Shown: positions 37,456-46,862, numbered from the stretch's first letter. The stretch is DNA of 64,000 nt from Variovorax ginsengisoli (GCF_030486595.1 NZ_JAUJZH010000005.1:124001-188000), one strand, 5' to 3'. Numbers and translations: made by a program. The notes: a model not told the origin generated them from the letters alone.

Positions 37456-39309
37456 TCAGGGCAGGCGCTCTTCCTCGACCTTGTCGCGGTCCCAGTGGGC
37501 GCCGCTGCGCTGGCGCCGTTCCTCGCGTTCCCGCGCCATCTGCTCCTGGAACTGCTGGCGGCCCTTCTTGGCCACCGCGATCAGCTGGGCGCGGTCGCCC
37601 TTGTAGTGCGGGTAGGTCTCGAGCATCAGCTCGATGTTGCGGCGCCGGAAGCGCATCGCGTCCTCGCGCGCCTCGTGGGCCGGCCAGCCGATGGCCTCGA
37701 GCACCGAGCGGGCGCTGCGCAGCGAGGACTCGAAGAGCTCGCGCTCGACGAACTCCACCTTGCGGTCGAGCAACTGGTAGTAGTGCGTGACGTTGCGCGC
37801 CCGCACCACCAGCCTGGCCTGCGGGAAGTGCTTTTGCGCCAGGTCGACGATCTTGAGCGACTGCTCCATGTCGTCGACCGCGACCACCAGCACCTGGGCC
37901 GTGCCGGCACCCGCGGTGCGCAGCAGGTCGAGCCGGGTGGCGTCGCCGTAGAACACGCTGATGCCGAATTCGCGCAGCGCCTCGATGGTGTCGGGGTCGT
38001 GGTCGAGCACCGTGATGCGCACGCTTTGCGCGGTCAGCAGCCGGCCGATGATCTGGCCATAGCGCCCGAAGCCGCAGATCACCACCTTGGCGTCCTGCTG
38101 CTCGGAAATCTCCTCCATCGTCGTCGGCTTGTGGGCGCCGAAGCGCGGCAGCACCCATTTGTCGATCGCCACCAGCAGCAGCGGCGAGACCAGCATCGAG
38201 AGCGCCACCGCGGCGATCAGGAACGAGGCGACGCCATGCGGCAGCACGTCGGGGCCGGCGGCCTGGAACACCACGAAGGCGAATTCGCCGCCCTGCGCCA
38301 GCAGCAGCGTGAACACCGGCCGCTGCTGGTAGGGCACCCCCATCGCCTTCGCCAGTGCGTAGATGACGACGAACTTGACCGCCAGGAAGGCGATCACCAC
38401 CAGCGCCATCAGCGCGGGATGCTCCAGCAGCACGCCGAAATCGATGCTCATGCCGACCGCGATGAAGAACAGGCCGAGCAAGAGGCCCTTGAAAGGCTCG
38501 ATGTCGGTCTCCAACTCGCGCCGGTACTCGCTCTCCGCCAGCAGCACGCCGGCCAGGAAGGCGCCGAGCGCCATCGACAGGCCGACGAACTGCATCAGCG
38601 CGGCGATCGCCACCACCAGCAGCAGCGAGGTGGCGGTGAAGATCTCGGGCGTGTTGCTGCGCGCGATCCAGCGCAGCAGGGGGCGCAAGGCGAGCCGGCC
38701 GCCGACCACGATGGCGGCGATCACGCCGACGATCTTCAAGCCCTCGAAGGTGCGCTCCCAGCCGGTCATGGCCGGTCCGGCCGCCGAGCCGATCGCCAGC
38801 AACGGCAGCAGCGCCAGGATCGGGATCGCCGCCACGTCCTGGAACAGCAGGATCGAGAAGCCGGCCTGGCCGCTGGGCGCGAGCAGCAGGTTGCGCTCGG
38901 CGAACACCTGCAGCGCGATCGCGGTCGACGACAGCGCCAGCCCGAGCGCCGCCACCAGCGACACGCGCCAGTCGGCGCCCGCGGCGAAGCCGACCAGGAA
39001 CAGCACCGCGGCGCAGGCCAGCACCTGGGCCGAGCCCCAGCCGAAGATCGGCCGCCGCAGGCTCCACAGCCGCTTGGGTTCGAGCTCGAGGCCGACCAGG
39101 AACAGCATCAGGACGACGCCGAACTCGGCGAAATGCAGGATGTCCTCGACGTTGGTGACCAGGCCCAGGCCCCACGGCCCGATCGCGATGCCGGCCACCA
39201 GGTAGCCGATGATGGCGCCGAGCCCCAGTGCCTTCGACAACGGCACCACGAGCACCGCGGCGCCCAGGTAGATCAGCGTATTGATGAGCCAGGCGGGTGC
39301 GTGCTCCAT
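37456..39309 (-). CDS. kefC: Glutathione-regulated K+/H+ antiporter, KefB/KefC type
   Basis: A 617-residue CPA2-family antiporter. About twelve membrane segments (1-380) include GYLVAGIAIGPWGLGL and FLVGLELEPKRLW, and a C-terminal RCK/TrkA-N domain contains VVICGFGRYGQIIGRLL (GxGxxG nucleotide fold) and a basic helical tail. It exports potassium in exchange for protons to acidify the cytoplasm when electrophiles deplete glutathione. The KefF/KefG-like flavoprotein gene ends two bases before its ATG, the usual pairing. The CPA2 type is clear; KefB against KefC is not. Confidence 0.9.
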   Translation of the reverse strand: MEHAPAWLINTLIYLGAAVLVVPLSKALGLGAIIGYLVAGIAIGPWGLGLVTNVEDILHFAEFGVVLMLFLVGLELEPKRLWSLRRPIFGWGSAQVLACAAVLFLVGFAAGADWRVSLVAALGLALSSTAIALQVFAERNLLLAPSGQAGFSILLFQDVAAIPILALLPLLAIGSAAGPAMTGWERTFEGLKIVGVIAAIVVGGRLALRPLLRWIARSNTPEIFTATSLLLVVAIAALMQFVGLSMALGAFLAGVLLAESEYRRELETDIEPFKGLLLGLFFIAVGMSIDFGVLLEHPALMALVVIAFLAVKFVVIYALAKAMGVPYQQRPVFTLLLAQGGEFAFVVFQAAGPDVLPHGVASFLIAAVALSMLVSPLLLVAIDKWVLPRFGAHKPTTMEEISEQQDAKVVICGFGRYGQIIGRLLTAQSVRITVLDHDPDTIEALREFGISVFYGDATRLDLLRTAGAGTAQVLVVAVDDMEQSLKIVDLAQKHFPQARLVVRARNVTHYYQLLDRKVEFVERELFESSLRSARSVLEAIGWPAHEAREDAMRFRRRNIELMLETYPHYKGDRAQLIAVAKKGRQQFQEQMAREREERRQRSGAHWDRDKVEEERLP

Positions 39310-39311
39310 GC

Positions 39312-39950
39312 TCAGCTTTCCTCCTGGGCCGTCGGTCGGTCGATCTCGGGCACCGGGCAGCTGACGCAGACGTCGAGCCCCTCGAGTTCCGGCCAGTCCG
39401 GATAGCTCAGGAGCCGCTCCTTGAAGACCTCGACGTGGGCCGTGACCTCGGCCGCGGGCGCGCTGCGGGCGCCGTGGAACAGCAGCGGCGGCAGGAAGCG
39501 CATGCCGCACAGCGCCGCGGTCTGCTCGTAGGGCGGCAGGAAGGCGTCGAAGAAATAGCGGTTGTAGCTTTGCGGGTGGTAGCTGCCCTCGGGGCCGCCG
39601 GTGGTCGCGACCAGCCAGCAGTCCTTGCCCTCCAGGGCCCGGCCGCCGGTGCCGTAGGCCCAGCCGTAGTCGAGCACGTCGTCGATCCAGAGCTTCTGCA
39701 GCGCCGGCATCGAGTACCACTGGATCGGATGCAGCAGCACCAGCAGGTCGGCGCGCGCCAGACGGGCCTGCTCGACCTTGACGTCGATGGCGTAGTCGGG
39801 GTATGTGTCGTAGAGATCGTTGACGTCGACGCCTGGCGTGGCCCGAGCGGCTTCCAGCAGACGGCGGTTGACGCGCGATTCGCGCCAATGCGGATGGGCG
39901 GCAACCACGTAGATGCGCGCCGGACTGTTGTTGTTGGTGTTTGTCGACAT
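39312..39950 (-). CDS. NAD(P)H oxidoreductase, KefF/KefG-like ancillary protein
   Basis: A 212-residue flavodoxin-like quinone reductase. The opening IYVVAAHPHWRESRVNRRLLEAA is the FMN/FAD-binding entry, HPIQWYSMPALQKLWIDDVL and YGTGGRALEGKDCWL are typical of KefF/KefG. Such proteins bind the antiporter's RCK domain and are needed for full efflux activity. The gene lies immediately upstream of kefC (two-base gap), so the pair is one operon, and is divergent from parA across 78 bp. Confidence 0.88.
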   Translation of the reverse strand: MSTNTNNNSPARIYVVAAHPHWRESRVNRRLLEAARATPGVDVNDLYDTYPDYAIDVKVEQARLARADLLVLLHPIQWYSMPALQKLWIDDVLDYGWAYGTGGRALEGKDCWLVATTGGPEGSYHPQSYNRYFFDAFLPPYEQTAALCGMRFLPPLLFHGARSAPAAEVTAHVEVFKERLLSYPDWPELEGLDVCVSCPVPEIDRPTAQEES

Positions 39951-40028
39951 GGCGCGAACATTAGCGCACTCCGGGGCGCTTCGCGCGCGGCTACCATGGC
40001 GCCTTTGTTCAGCCTGTCGGAGTCCAAC

Positions 40029-40649
40029 ATGCCGGTAGTCCTGGTCGCCAATCCCAAGGGCGGCGTCGGAAAATCCACCCTCGCCACCCATATCGCGGGC
40101 TACATGGCCAGCCGCGGTCATGCCGTGATGCTGGGCGACATCGACCGCCAGCAGTCGTCGCGGCTGTGGCTCGGGCTGCGGCCGTCGCAGGCGCGGCAGA
40201 TCCTGAGCTGGGAGGCGTCCGAGGACGGCAGCGTGGTTCGGCCGCCCCGCGGCACCACCCATGCGGTCATCGACACCCCCGCTGGGCTGCACGGATCGCG
40301 TTTCAAGGAGGCGCTGGCGCTGGCCGACAAGGTGCTGGTGCCCTTGCAGCCGAGCATCTTCGACATCTACGCCACGCGCGATTTCCTCGACAAGCTGCTC
40401 GCCAACCGCCACGCGGGCAAGACCCAGATTGCCCTGGTGGGCATGCGGGTCGACGCCCGCACGCTGGCCGCGGACCGGCTGCGCGAGTTCGTGTCCGGCC
40501 TCGGCGTGCCGGTGCTCGGCGAGTTGCGCGACACCCAGAACTATGTCCAGCTGGCGGCCCGCGGGCTGACCCTGTTCGACATCGCGCCGGGGCGGGTGCA
40601 GCGCGACCTGGAGCAATGGCAGCCGATCATCGACTGGCTGGACGCCTGA
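40029..40649 (+). CDS. ParA/MinD-type ATPase, orphan
   Basis: A 206-residue deviant Walker ATPase. KGGVGKST (about 10-17) is the P-loop with the signature Lys, DIDRQQSS follows, and HAVIDTPAGLHG is the A' motif. It is short for chromosomal ParA proteins and no parB or minC/E lies nearby, so it probably positions some other cargo such as an effector, chemoreceptor or carboxysome-like body. ATG 40029 has GGAG six bases upstream; the longer frame adds twelve poorly conserved residues. It runs divergently from the KefF-like gene. Confidence 0.82.
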   Translation: MPVVLVANPKGGVGKSTLATHIAGYMASRGHAVMLGDIDRQQSSRLWLGLRPSQARQILSWEASEDGSVVRPPRGTTHAVIDTPAGLHGSRFKEALALADKVLVPLQPSIFDIYATRDFLDKLLANRHAGKTQIALVGMRVDARTLAADRLREFVSGLGVPVLGELRDTQNYVQLAARGLTLFDIAPGRVQRDLEQWQPIIDWLDA

Positions 40650-40722
40650 GTCCGTGTTTACCCCGAGCCCCGATGTCCCGGCGTGGACAGGAGGGGTGCC
40701 GGCGCGCCGCTACAGTGACGCG

Positions 40723-41181
40723 ATGAAAAAGACCTTCCAGACCCTCCAGGACCTTGCCGCGTGCGTCGGCCAGGAAGTCGCGGTCAGCGACTGGATCACC
40801 ATCACCCAAGAGCAAGTCAATCAGTTCGCCGAGGCGACCGGCGACCACCAGTGGATCCACGTCGACGTCGAACGCGCCAAGGCCGGCCCCTTCGGTGGCC
40901 CGATCGCGCACGGCTTCCTGACCCTGTCGCTGCTGCCGCGGCTCTATGAAGCCGCGTTCGACGTCGCCGAGTCGCGCATGGGGGTCAACTACGGGCTGAA
41001 CCGGGTCCGCTTCATGACGCCGGTGCCGGTCGGCGGCCGGGTGCGGGGCCGCATGAAGCTGCTGGCCTCCGAGCCGATTCCGAACGACGGGCTGCAGATG
41101 ACCTGGGAAACCACGATCGAGCTCGAAGGCTCGCCGAAACCGGCCTGCGTCGCCGAGTCCGTCGTCCGGCGGTACAAGTAG
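40723..41181 (+). CDS. MaoC-like (R)-specific enoyl-CoA hydratase
   Basis: A 152-residue hot-dog-fold hydratase. FAEATGDHQWIHVD and GGPIAHGFLTLSLLP hold the Asp/His hydratase-2 motif of PhaJ/MaoC proteins. It would hydrate trans-2-enoyl-CoA to (R)-3-hydroxyacyl-CoA, linking beta-oxidation to polyhydroxyalkanoate supply, but the short-chain specificity is unknown. It starts 74 bp after parA and is convergent with trmL with a one-base gap and no terminator. Confidence 0.85.
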   Translation: MKKTFQTLQDLAACVGQEVAVSDWITITQEQVNQFAEATGDHQWIHVDVERAKAGPFGGPIAHGFLTLSLLPRLYEAAFDVAESRMGVNYGLNRVRFMTPVPVGGRVRGRMKLLASEPIPNDGLQMTWETTIELEGSPKPACVAESVVRRYK

Positions 41182-41182
41182 C

Positions 41183-41644
41183 TCAGCCGAAGCCGTTCTG
41201 GCGCCAGGCTTCGAACACCGTCACCGCCACCGCGTTCGACAGGTTGAGGCTGCGCTGGCCCTCGCGCATCGGCAGCCGCAGCCGCTGCGGCGGGGCGAAG
41301 CGCTCGCGCAGGTCGGGCGCCAGGCCGCGGGTCTCCGATCCGAACACCAGCCAGTCGCCGGGCCTGAAAGCCACGTCGTGCACGCGCTGCGTGCCGCGCG
41401 TGGTGAGCGCGAACATCCGGTCCGGCGGCGGTTGCTGGGTGTCGAGCAGGGTTTGCCAATCGGCGTGGCGCAGCAGGGTCGCGTGCTCGTGGTAGTCCAG
41501 TCCGGCGCGGCGCAGCAGGCGGTCATCCATCGAGAAGCCCAGCGGTTCGACCAGGTGCAGGGTGCAGCCGGTGTTGGCCGCCAGCCGGATCACGTTGCCG
41601 GTGTTGGGCGGAATCTCGGGTTCGACGAGAACGATATGGAACAT
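41183..41644 (-). CDS. trmL: tRNA (cytidine/uridine-2'-O-)-methyltransferase
   Basis: A 153-residue SPOUT-fold enzyme that methylates the ribose of nucleotide 34 in certain leucine tRNAs. NTGNVIRLAANTG (about 14-26), GSETRGLA and MREGQRSLNLSNAVAV are the three knot motifs of the TrmL/SpoU class; the short length without an RNA-binding domain fits TrmL. comF lies 26 bp upstream in the same direction. Confidence 0.92.
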   Translation of the reverse strand: MFHIVLVEPEIPPNTGNVIRLAANTGCTLHLVEPLGFSMDDRLLRRAGLDYHEHATLLRHADWQTLLDTQQPPPDRMFALTTRGTQRVHDVAFRPGDWLVFGSETRGLAPDLRERFAPPQRLRLPMREGQRSLNLSNAVAVTVFEAWRQNGFG

Positions 41645-41670
41645 GGCGCGATTGTCGGTCGCCGCCCGAA

Positions 41671-42387
41671 TCAGTCCGGCGCGTCGGTCCGCGCCAGCAC
41701 GATCGCGGTGATGCGGGCGGCGCCGGCGGCCCGCAGGACCTCGGCCGCCGCGTACAGCGAGGCGCCGCTGGTCATGACGTCGTCGACCAGTACCAGGCGC
41801 CGGCCGTGCACCGCCCCGGGGCGCCGCGGATCGAGCGCGAAGGCGTCGCTCAGGTTGTGCAGCCGGTCCTGTCGCGCGAGGCCGCTCTGCGGCGCGGTGT
41901 CGCGGGTGCGCAGCAGCAGCCGGGGATCGCACTTGTCCGGCGCCAGCCGCCGCGCCAGCTCGTACGCCTGGTTGAAGCCGCGCTCGCGCAAGCGGGCCGG
42001 CGCCAGCGGCATCGGCAGCACGGTGTCCGCCTGTTCCAGCGCCGGCTCGACCCAGGGTGCGCTGCGCATCAGCGTCGCCAAGGGTGCCGCGCGTCCGGCA
42101 TCGCCATGGAATTTGAAGGCCGAGATGCATTCGGGCCACGGCCACGCATAGGCGCAGGCCGCCAGGCAGGCGTCGAGCGGCGGCGGCTGCCGCTGGCAGT
42201 CGCGGCAGCGGGTGTCGCCCGGGCCCAACGGCAGCGCGCAGGTCGGGCAGCGTGCCACCGGCGCCGCGAAACGAGCCACGCAGGCCTCGCAGATCGACGC
42301 CGCGGGCCAGGCGCGGCAGACCGCGCACTGGCCCGGCAGTCGTGCCGCCAGGGCCGAGAAAGGCCGTGCCGCCCAGGGCTTGAACAT
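41671..42387 (-). CDS. ComF family phosphoribosyltransferase-like protein
   Basis: A 238-residue protein of the ComF/GntX family. Two N-terminal CxxC pairs (CAVC, CPTC with CRDC near 47-66) form a zinc ribbon, and the PRPP loop VLVDDVMTSGASL is near 205-217, with RGFNQA as a family tag. Homologues serve in DNA uptake or in recovery of carbon from phosphoribosyl compounds. Its start is only 22 bp from the divergent BioC-like gene. Confidence 0.85.
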   Translation of the reverse strand: MFKPWAARPFSALAARLPGQCAVCRAWPAASICEACVARFAAPVARCPTCALPLGPGDTRCRDCQRQPPPLDACLAACAYAWPWPECISAFKFHGDAGRAAPLATLMRSAPWVEPALEQADTVLPMPLAPARLRERGFNQAYELARRLAPDKCDPRLLLRTRDTAPQSGLARQDRLHNLSDAFALDPRRPGAVHGRRLVLVDDVMTSGASLYAAAEVLRAAGAARITAIVLARTDAPD

Positions 42388-42409
42388 CCGTCAATATACT
42401 CAGCGCCCC

Positions 42410-43324
42410 ATGCCCACCGACTCCGCACAGCGCCCGCCGACCATCGATGCCACGGCGGCCGGTCGCTGGAGCCGGCTGGCGCCGGCTTCGCAATCCCCCT
42501 GGCTTCATGAGGAAATCGGCCGCCGGATGGAAGATCGGCTGCAATGGATCACGGCCAAGCCGCGCCACTGGGCCGACTGGTCGCCCCTGCGCGGCGGCCT
42601 GGAAGCCCACGGCCTGGTCGCGCGCCGCTACCGGGATGCCACGCCCTACGTGATCGAGCCGGATCCCGTGCTGGCCGCCGCCACCGCCCGGTCGCTGAGC
42701 GCGCCGTGGTGGACCGCGCGCCGCTGGCAGGGCGCCCGGCCCAGCTTCGATCCGCCGCCCGAGGACGGCGTCGACCTGCTGTGGGCCAACATGGCGCTGC
42801 ACATGGCGGCCGACCCGCAGGCGCTGATCGCGCATTGGCACCGGGGGGTCGCCACCGACGGTTTCCTGATGTTCTCCTGCTTCGGGCCCGACACGCTGAT
42901 GGAACTGCGGGCCCTGCACCGGCAGCTCGGCTGGCCGCCGGCCAGCCACGAGTTCACCGACATGCACGACTGGGGCGACATGCTGGTCGGCGCCGGGTTC
43001 GCCGAACCGGTGATGGACATGGAGCGCATCGTGCTGACCTGGACCAGCGCCGACGCCGCCCTGGCCGAGCTGCGCACCTTGGGGCGCAACCTGCACCCGG
43101 CCCGCTTTCCGGCCTTGCGCGGCAGGGAGTGGCGCCGCGCGCTCGGCGCCGCCCTGCCCGAGCTGGCGCCGGCCGAGGAGGGCGGCGGGCGGATCGGGCT
43201 GACCTTCGAGATCATCTACGGGCATGCCTTCAAACCGGCCCCCCGTGTCGCGCTGTCTGCGGAAAGTGCAGTGTCCTTGCGGGAAATGCGTTCCATGCTG
43301 CAGCGAGGTCGTGTAGGCAACTGA
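42410..43324 (+). CDS. BioC-like SAM-dependent methyltransferase
   Basis: A 304-residue protein resembling malonyl-ACP O-methyltransferase (BioC) and its relatives in biotin synthesis. It shows an EEIGRRMEDRLQWI helix, the VDLLWANMALHMAADPQ motif (post-I region), GFLMFSCFGPDTLMELR and FTDMHDWGDMLVGAGFAEPVMD, the BioC-specific order. The SAM motif I (around 55-75) is weakly conserved, unlike in classical BioC, so activity is uncertain. Gene-context bio genes are not in the window. Confidence 0.65.
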   Translation: MPTDSAQRPPTIDATAAGRWSRLAPASQSPWLHEEIGRRMEDRLQWITAKPRHWADWSPLRGGLEAHGLVARRYRDATPYVIEPDPVLAAATARSLSAPWWTARRWQGARPSFDPPPEDGVDLLWANMALHMAADPQALIAHWHRGVATDGFLMFSCFGPDTLMELRALHRQLGWPPASHEFTDMHDWGDMLVGAGFAEPVMDMERIVLTWTSADAALAELRTLGRNLHPARFPALRGREWRRALGAALPELAPAEEGGGRIGLTFEIIYGHAFKPAPRVALSAESAVSLREMRSMLQRGRVGN

Positions 43325-43344
43325 GGCCCGCTCGGTTGACCCGC

Positions 43345-43350
43345 TACAAT
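43345..43350 (+). promoter_or_regulatory. Possible -10 box upstream of the cox cluster
   Basis: TACAAT (43345-43350), about 82 bp before the DUF2244 gene, is a good -10 hexamer, but a matching -35 at the right spacing is weak (TGAGGC). It is the best visible promoter element in front of the oxidase genes. Confidence 0.25.
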
Positions 43351-43431
43351 TCGGCGCTGCGTGAACTCCCGGGTATTGTCCCGTGATCGAGGCCTGTCCG
43401 ATTCATTTTTGACAGTCGTCGACGCACCGAT

Positions 43432-43923
43432 TTGCTGAACTCGCCCGTGTCGAATTCCGTGTTTCGTTTTGCCACTGTTTCTGGCCAGAGCATCCACTGG
43501 TTCCTGAAGCGCAACTGCTCGGTCACGCCGAGCCAGCTCGGCTGGCTCTACGCGTCGCTCTGCGTGGTGTCGCTCGGCATCGGGACGGTCTTCTGGCTGA
43601 ACGGCGCGCGGCTCGTGTTGCCGTTCGCGTGGCTCGAACTCGCCGCGGTCGGGTTCGCGTTCGTGCTTTATGCGCGGCACGCGACCGATGGCGAGAAGAT
43701 CGCCTTGCAGGGCGGCAGGCTGGTGGTCGAACTCGAGAACGGCGGGCACTACGAGCGCACGGAATTCTTGCCGCACCAGGTGCGGGTCGAGCCCCAGGAC
43801 AGCGATCGTTCGCTGATCGAGGTCTCGGGTCAGGGTCGTTCGGTCAGGGTGGGGCGCTATGTGCGTCCGGAGTTGCGCGCGGCGCTGGCGCGCGAGATTC
43901 GCATGGCATTGCGGGCCGCCTGA
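43432..43923 (+). CDS. DUF2244 family membrane protein
   Basis: A 163-residue protein. Two hydrophobic segments (about 39-57 and 62-79), then a hydrophilic C-terminal region with VRVEPQDSDRSLIEVSGQGRSVRVG, fit the DUF2244 family often found just before coxB. Function unknown; its position implies a role in oxidase maturation. The ORF opens with TTG 43432, and GTG 43447 is an alternative; neither has a clear ribosome binding site. Confidence 0.7.
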   Translation: MLNSPVSNSVFRFATVSGQSIHWFLKRNCSVTPSQLGWLYASLCVVSLGIGTVFWLNGARLVLPFAWLELAAVGFAFVLYARHATDGEKIALQGGRLVVELENGGHYERTEFLPHQVRVEPQDSDRSLIEVSGQGRSVRVGRYVRPELRAALAREIRMALRAA

Positions 43924-43990
43924 GGGGGCGCGCGCAATGACGCACCGTGGGGACCGGTGGGGTTAACAGGAAAATGAAGAAGTGAACACG

Positions 43991-45175
43991 ATGAAGAGCA
44001 ATTGGCGGAACAAGATGTGGCCGGCGAATCTGCTGCTGGCGGCCGGCGCGGCGTTCAGCGGCGCGGCGCACGCAGTCAACGACCTGCCCGGCGGTCCGTC
44101 GGTTCGTCAGTTGAACCTCCCCATCGGCGTGACCAAGATCTCCCAGGAGCAGCACTTCCTGCACACGGTGATGATGGTGCTGTGCACGGTCATCTTCGTG
44201 GCCGTGTTCGCGGTCATGTTCTATTCGATCTGGAAGCACCGCAAGTCGGTCGGACACAAGGCCGCCAACTTCCATGAATCGGTGGTGGTCGAGGTGATCT
44301 GGACCATCGTGCCCTTCCTGATCGTGATCCTGATGGCGCTGCCGGCGACCCGGGTGCTGGTGGCCCAGAAGGACACCACCAACTCCGACCTCACCATCAA
44401 GACCACCGGCTACCAGTGGAAGTGGGGCTACGACTACCTGAAGGGCGAGGGCGAGGGCCTGTCCTTCATCTCGACGCTCGACAGCTCGCAGCGCGCGATG
44501 TCCAACGCCGGCGCCCGCGGCGACATGCCCGACGACTACCTGCTGAAGGTCGACAACCCGCTGGTGGTGCCGGTCAACGCCAAGATCCGCATCATCACCA
44601 CCGCCAACGACGTGATCCACGCCTTCGCGGTGCCGCAGCTCGGCGTCAAGCAGGATGCGATCCCCGGCTTCGTGCGCGACACCTGGTTCCGGGCCGAGAA
44701 GGTCGGCGACTACTACGGCCAGTGCCAGGAGCTCTGCGGCAAGGAACACGCCTACATGCCGATCCACGTGAAGGTGCTGGCCGCGGCCGACTACACCGCC
44801 TGGGTCGATGCCAAGCGCAAGGAAGCCGCCGCCAAGCAGGACGACCCGACCAAGGTCTGGACCCTGCCCGACATGCTGGCCCGCGGCGAGAAGGTCTATG
44901 CGGCCAACTGCGCGGCCTGCCACCAGGCCAACGGCCGCGGCGCCGGCCCGATCAAGGCGCTCGACGGTTCCCCGACCGTCCTCGACGCCGACCACCAGAA
45001 GCAGCTCCACGTGGTGCTCAACGGCCAGAACAACGGCGCCATGCCGGCCTGGAAGCAGCTGAGCGACACCGACATCGCAGCCGTGGTGAGCTTCACCAAG
45101 AACGCCTGGTCGAACAAGACCGGCCAGCTGGTGCAGCCCTCCGAAGTGCTGGCCGAGCGCGCCAAGGCCAAGTAA
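43991..45175 (+). CDS. coxB: Cytochrome c oxidase subunit II with fused cytochrome c
   Basis: A 394-residue subunit II. A signal peptide (1-29) and two membrane helices (about 62-83, 105-120) are followed by the CuA domain with its ligands H210 (VIHAFAV), C245, C249, H253 and M256. A C-terminal class I cytochrome c carries CAACH (307-311) and Met351, making it a caa3-type subunit. It passes electrons from soluble cytochrome c to the CuA centre. The start may be GTG 43982 instead. coxA follows after 36 bp. Confidence 0.95.
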   Translation: MKSNWRNKMWPANLLLAAGAAFSGAAHAVNDLPGGPSVRQLNLPIGVTKISQEQHFLHTVMMVLCTVIFVAVFAVMFYSIWKHRKSVGHKAANFHESVVVEVIWTIVPFLIVILMALPATRVLVAQKDTTNSDLTIKTTGYQWKWGYDYLKGEGEGLSFISTLDSSQRAMSNAGARGDMPDDYLLKVDNPLVVPVNAKIRIITTANDVIHAFAVPQLGVKQDAIPGFVRDTWFRAEKVGDYYGQCQELCGKEHAYMPIHVKVLAAADYTAWVDAKRKEAAAKQDDPTKVWTLPDMLARGEKVYAANCAACHQANGRGAGPIKALDGSPTVLDADHQKQLHVVLNGQNNGAMPAWKQLSDTDIAAVVSFTKNAWSNKTGQLVQPSEVLAERAKAK

Positions 45176-45211
45176 GCCGGCGCCCACGCAGAGTTTGCAA
45201 GGAAACCCAAG

Positions 45212-46849
45212 ATGAGCGCAGTCCTCGACCCCCACGGCCACGCACCAGGTCACGACGACCATGCCCACGACGACCACCACGGCGCACCGGCCGGCTGGCG
45301 CCGCTGGGTGTTCGCGACCAACCACAAGGACATCGGCACGCTGTACCTGCTGTTCTCGTTCACCATGCTGATGGTCGGCGGCGTGCTCGCGCTGCTGATC
45401 CGCGCCGAGCTGTTCCAGCCCGGCCTGCAGCTGGTCAACCCCGAACTGTTCAACCAGTTCACCACCATGCACGGCCTGATCATGGTGTTCGGCGCCATCA
45501 TGCCGGCCTTCGTGGGCTTCGCGAACTGGATGATCCCGCTGCAGATCGGCGCATCCGACATGGCCTTCGCGCGCATGAACAACTTCAGCTTCTGGCTGCT
45601 GATCCCGGCGGCGCTGATGCTGGTCGGTTCGTTCTTCATGCCCGGCGGCGCACCGGCAGCCGGCTGGACGCTCTACGCGCCGCTCACCCTGCAGATGGGC
45701 CCCTCGATGGACGCCGGCATCTTCGCGATGCACATCATGGGCGCCTCGTCGATCATGGGCTCGATCAACATCATCGTCACCATCCTCAACATGCGCGCCC
45801 CCGGCATGACCCTGATGAAGATGCCGATGTTCTGCTGGACCTGGCTCATCACCGCCTACCTGCTGATTGCCGTGATGCCGGTGCTCGCCGGTGCCATCAC
45901 GATGACGCTGACCGACCGCCACTTCGGCACCAGCTTCTTCAACCCCGCCGGCGGCGGCGACCCGGTGATGTACCAGCACATCTTCTGGTTCTTCGGCCAC
46001 CCCGAGGTCTACATCATGATCTTGCCGGCCTTCGGCATCATCAGCCAGATCGTGCCGGCCTTCTCACGCAAGAGGCTCTTCGGCTACGCCTCCATGGTGT
46101 ACGCCACCTCGTCGATCGCGATCCTGTCGTTCATCGTCTGGGCGCATCACATGTTCACGACCGGCATGCCGCTCACCGGCCAGCTGTTCTTCATGTACGC
46201 GACCATGCTGATCGCCGTGCCCACGGCCGTGAAGATCTTCAACTGGGTCGCCACCATGTGGCAGGGCTCGATGACCTTCGAGACGCCGATGCTGTTCGCG
46301 GTCGGCTTCATCTTCGTGTTCACGATGGGCGGCTTCACCGGCCTGATCCTGGCGGTCGCCCCGATCGACACCCAGCTGCAAGACACCTACTACGTCGTCG
46401 CCCACTTCCACTACGTGCTGGTGGCCGGCTCGCTCTACGCGATGTTCGCCGGCTACTACTACTGGGCGCCCAAGTGGACCGGCGTGATGTACAACGAGAC
46501 CCGCGGCAAGGTCCACTTCTGGTGGTCGCTGATCTCGTTCAACATCACGTTCTTCCCGATGCACTTCCTGGGCCTGGCGGGCATGCCGCGCCGCTATGCC
46601 GACTACCCGATGCAGTTCGCCGACTTCAATGCGGTGGCCAGCGTCGGCGCCTTCGCCTTCGGCCTGGCGCAGGTTTACTTCTTCTTCTTCATCGTGCTGC
46701 CGACCATGCTCGGCAAGGGCGAGAAGGCCCCGCAGAAGCCGTGGGAAGCGGCCGAAGGCCTCGAGTGGGAAGTCCCCTCGCCGGCGCCGTTCCACACCTT
46801 CGAGACCCCGCCGCGGCTGGACCCCACCGCGACCAAGGTGATCGGCTGA
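45212..46849 (+). CDS. coxA: Cytochrome c oxidase subunit I
   Basis: A 545-residue catalytic subunit of the aa3-type oxidase in the inner membrane, reducing oxygen and pumping protons. Twelve membrane helices. Heme a ligand His87 (TTMHGLIM), CuB/His-Tyr cross-link H263 in GHPEVY (Tyr267), H312 and H313 (AHHMFTTG), heme a3 ligand H398 and heme a His400 (VAHFHYV). An unusual His- and Asp-rich stretch (about 8-23) precedes the first helix. A 36-residue gene follows at once. Confidence 0.97.
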   Translation: MSAVLDPHGHAPGHDDHAHDDHHGAPAGWRRWVFATNHKDIGTLYLLFSFTMLMVGGVLALLIRAELFQPGLQLVNPELFNQFTTMHGLIMVFGAIMPAFVGFANWMIPLQIGASDMAFARMNNFSFWLLIPAALMLVGSFFMPGGAPAAGWTLYAPLTLQMGPSMDAGIFAMHIMGASSIMGSINIIVTILNMRAPGMTLMKMPMFCWTWLITAYLLIAVMPVLAGAITMTLTDRHFGTSFFNPAGGGDPVMYQHIFWFFGHPEVYIMILPAFGIISQIVPAFSRKRLFGYASMVYATSSIAILSFIVWAHHMFTTGMPLTGQLFFMYATMLIAVPTAVKIFNWVATMWQGSMTFETPMLFAVGFIFVFTMGGFTGLILAVAPIDTQLQDTYYVVAHFHYVLVAGSLYAMFAGYYYWAPKWTGVMYNETRGKVHFWWSLISFNITFFPMHFLGLAGMPRRYADYPMQFADFNAVASVGAFAFGLAQVYFFFFIVLPTMLGKGEKAPQKPWEAAEGLEWEVPSPAPFHTFETPPRLDPTATKVIG

Positions 46850-46862
46850 AGCGCGCCGCGAC

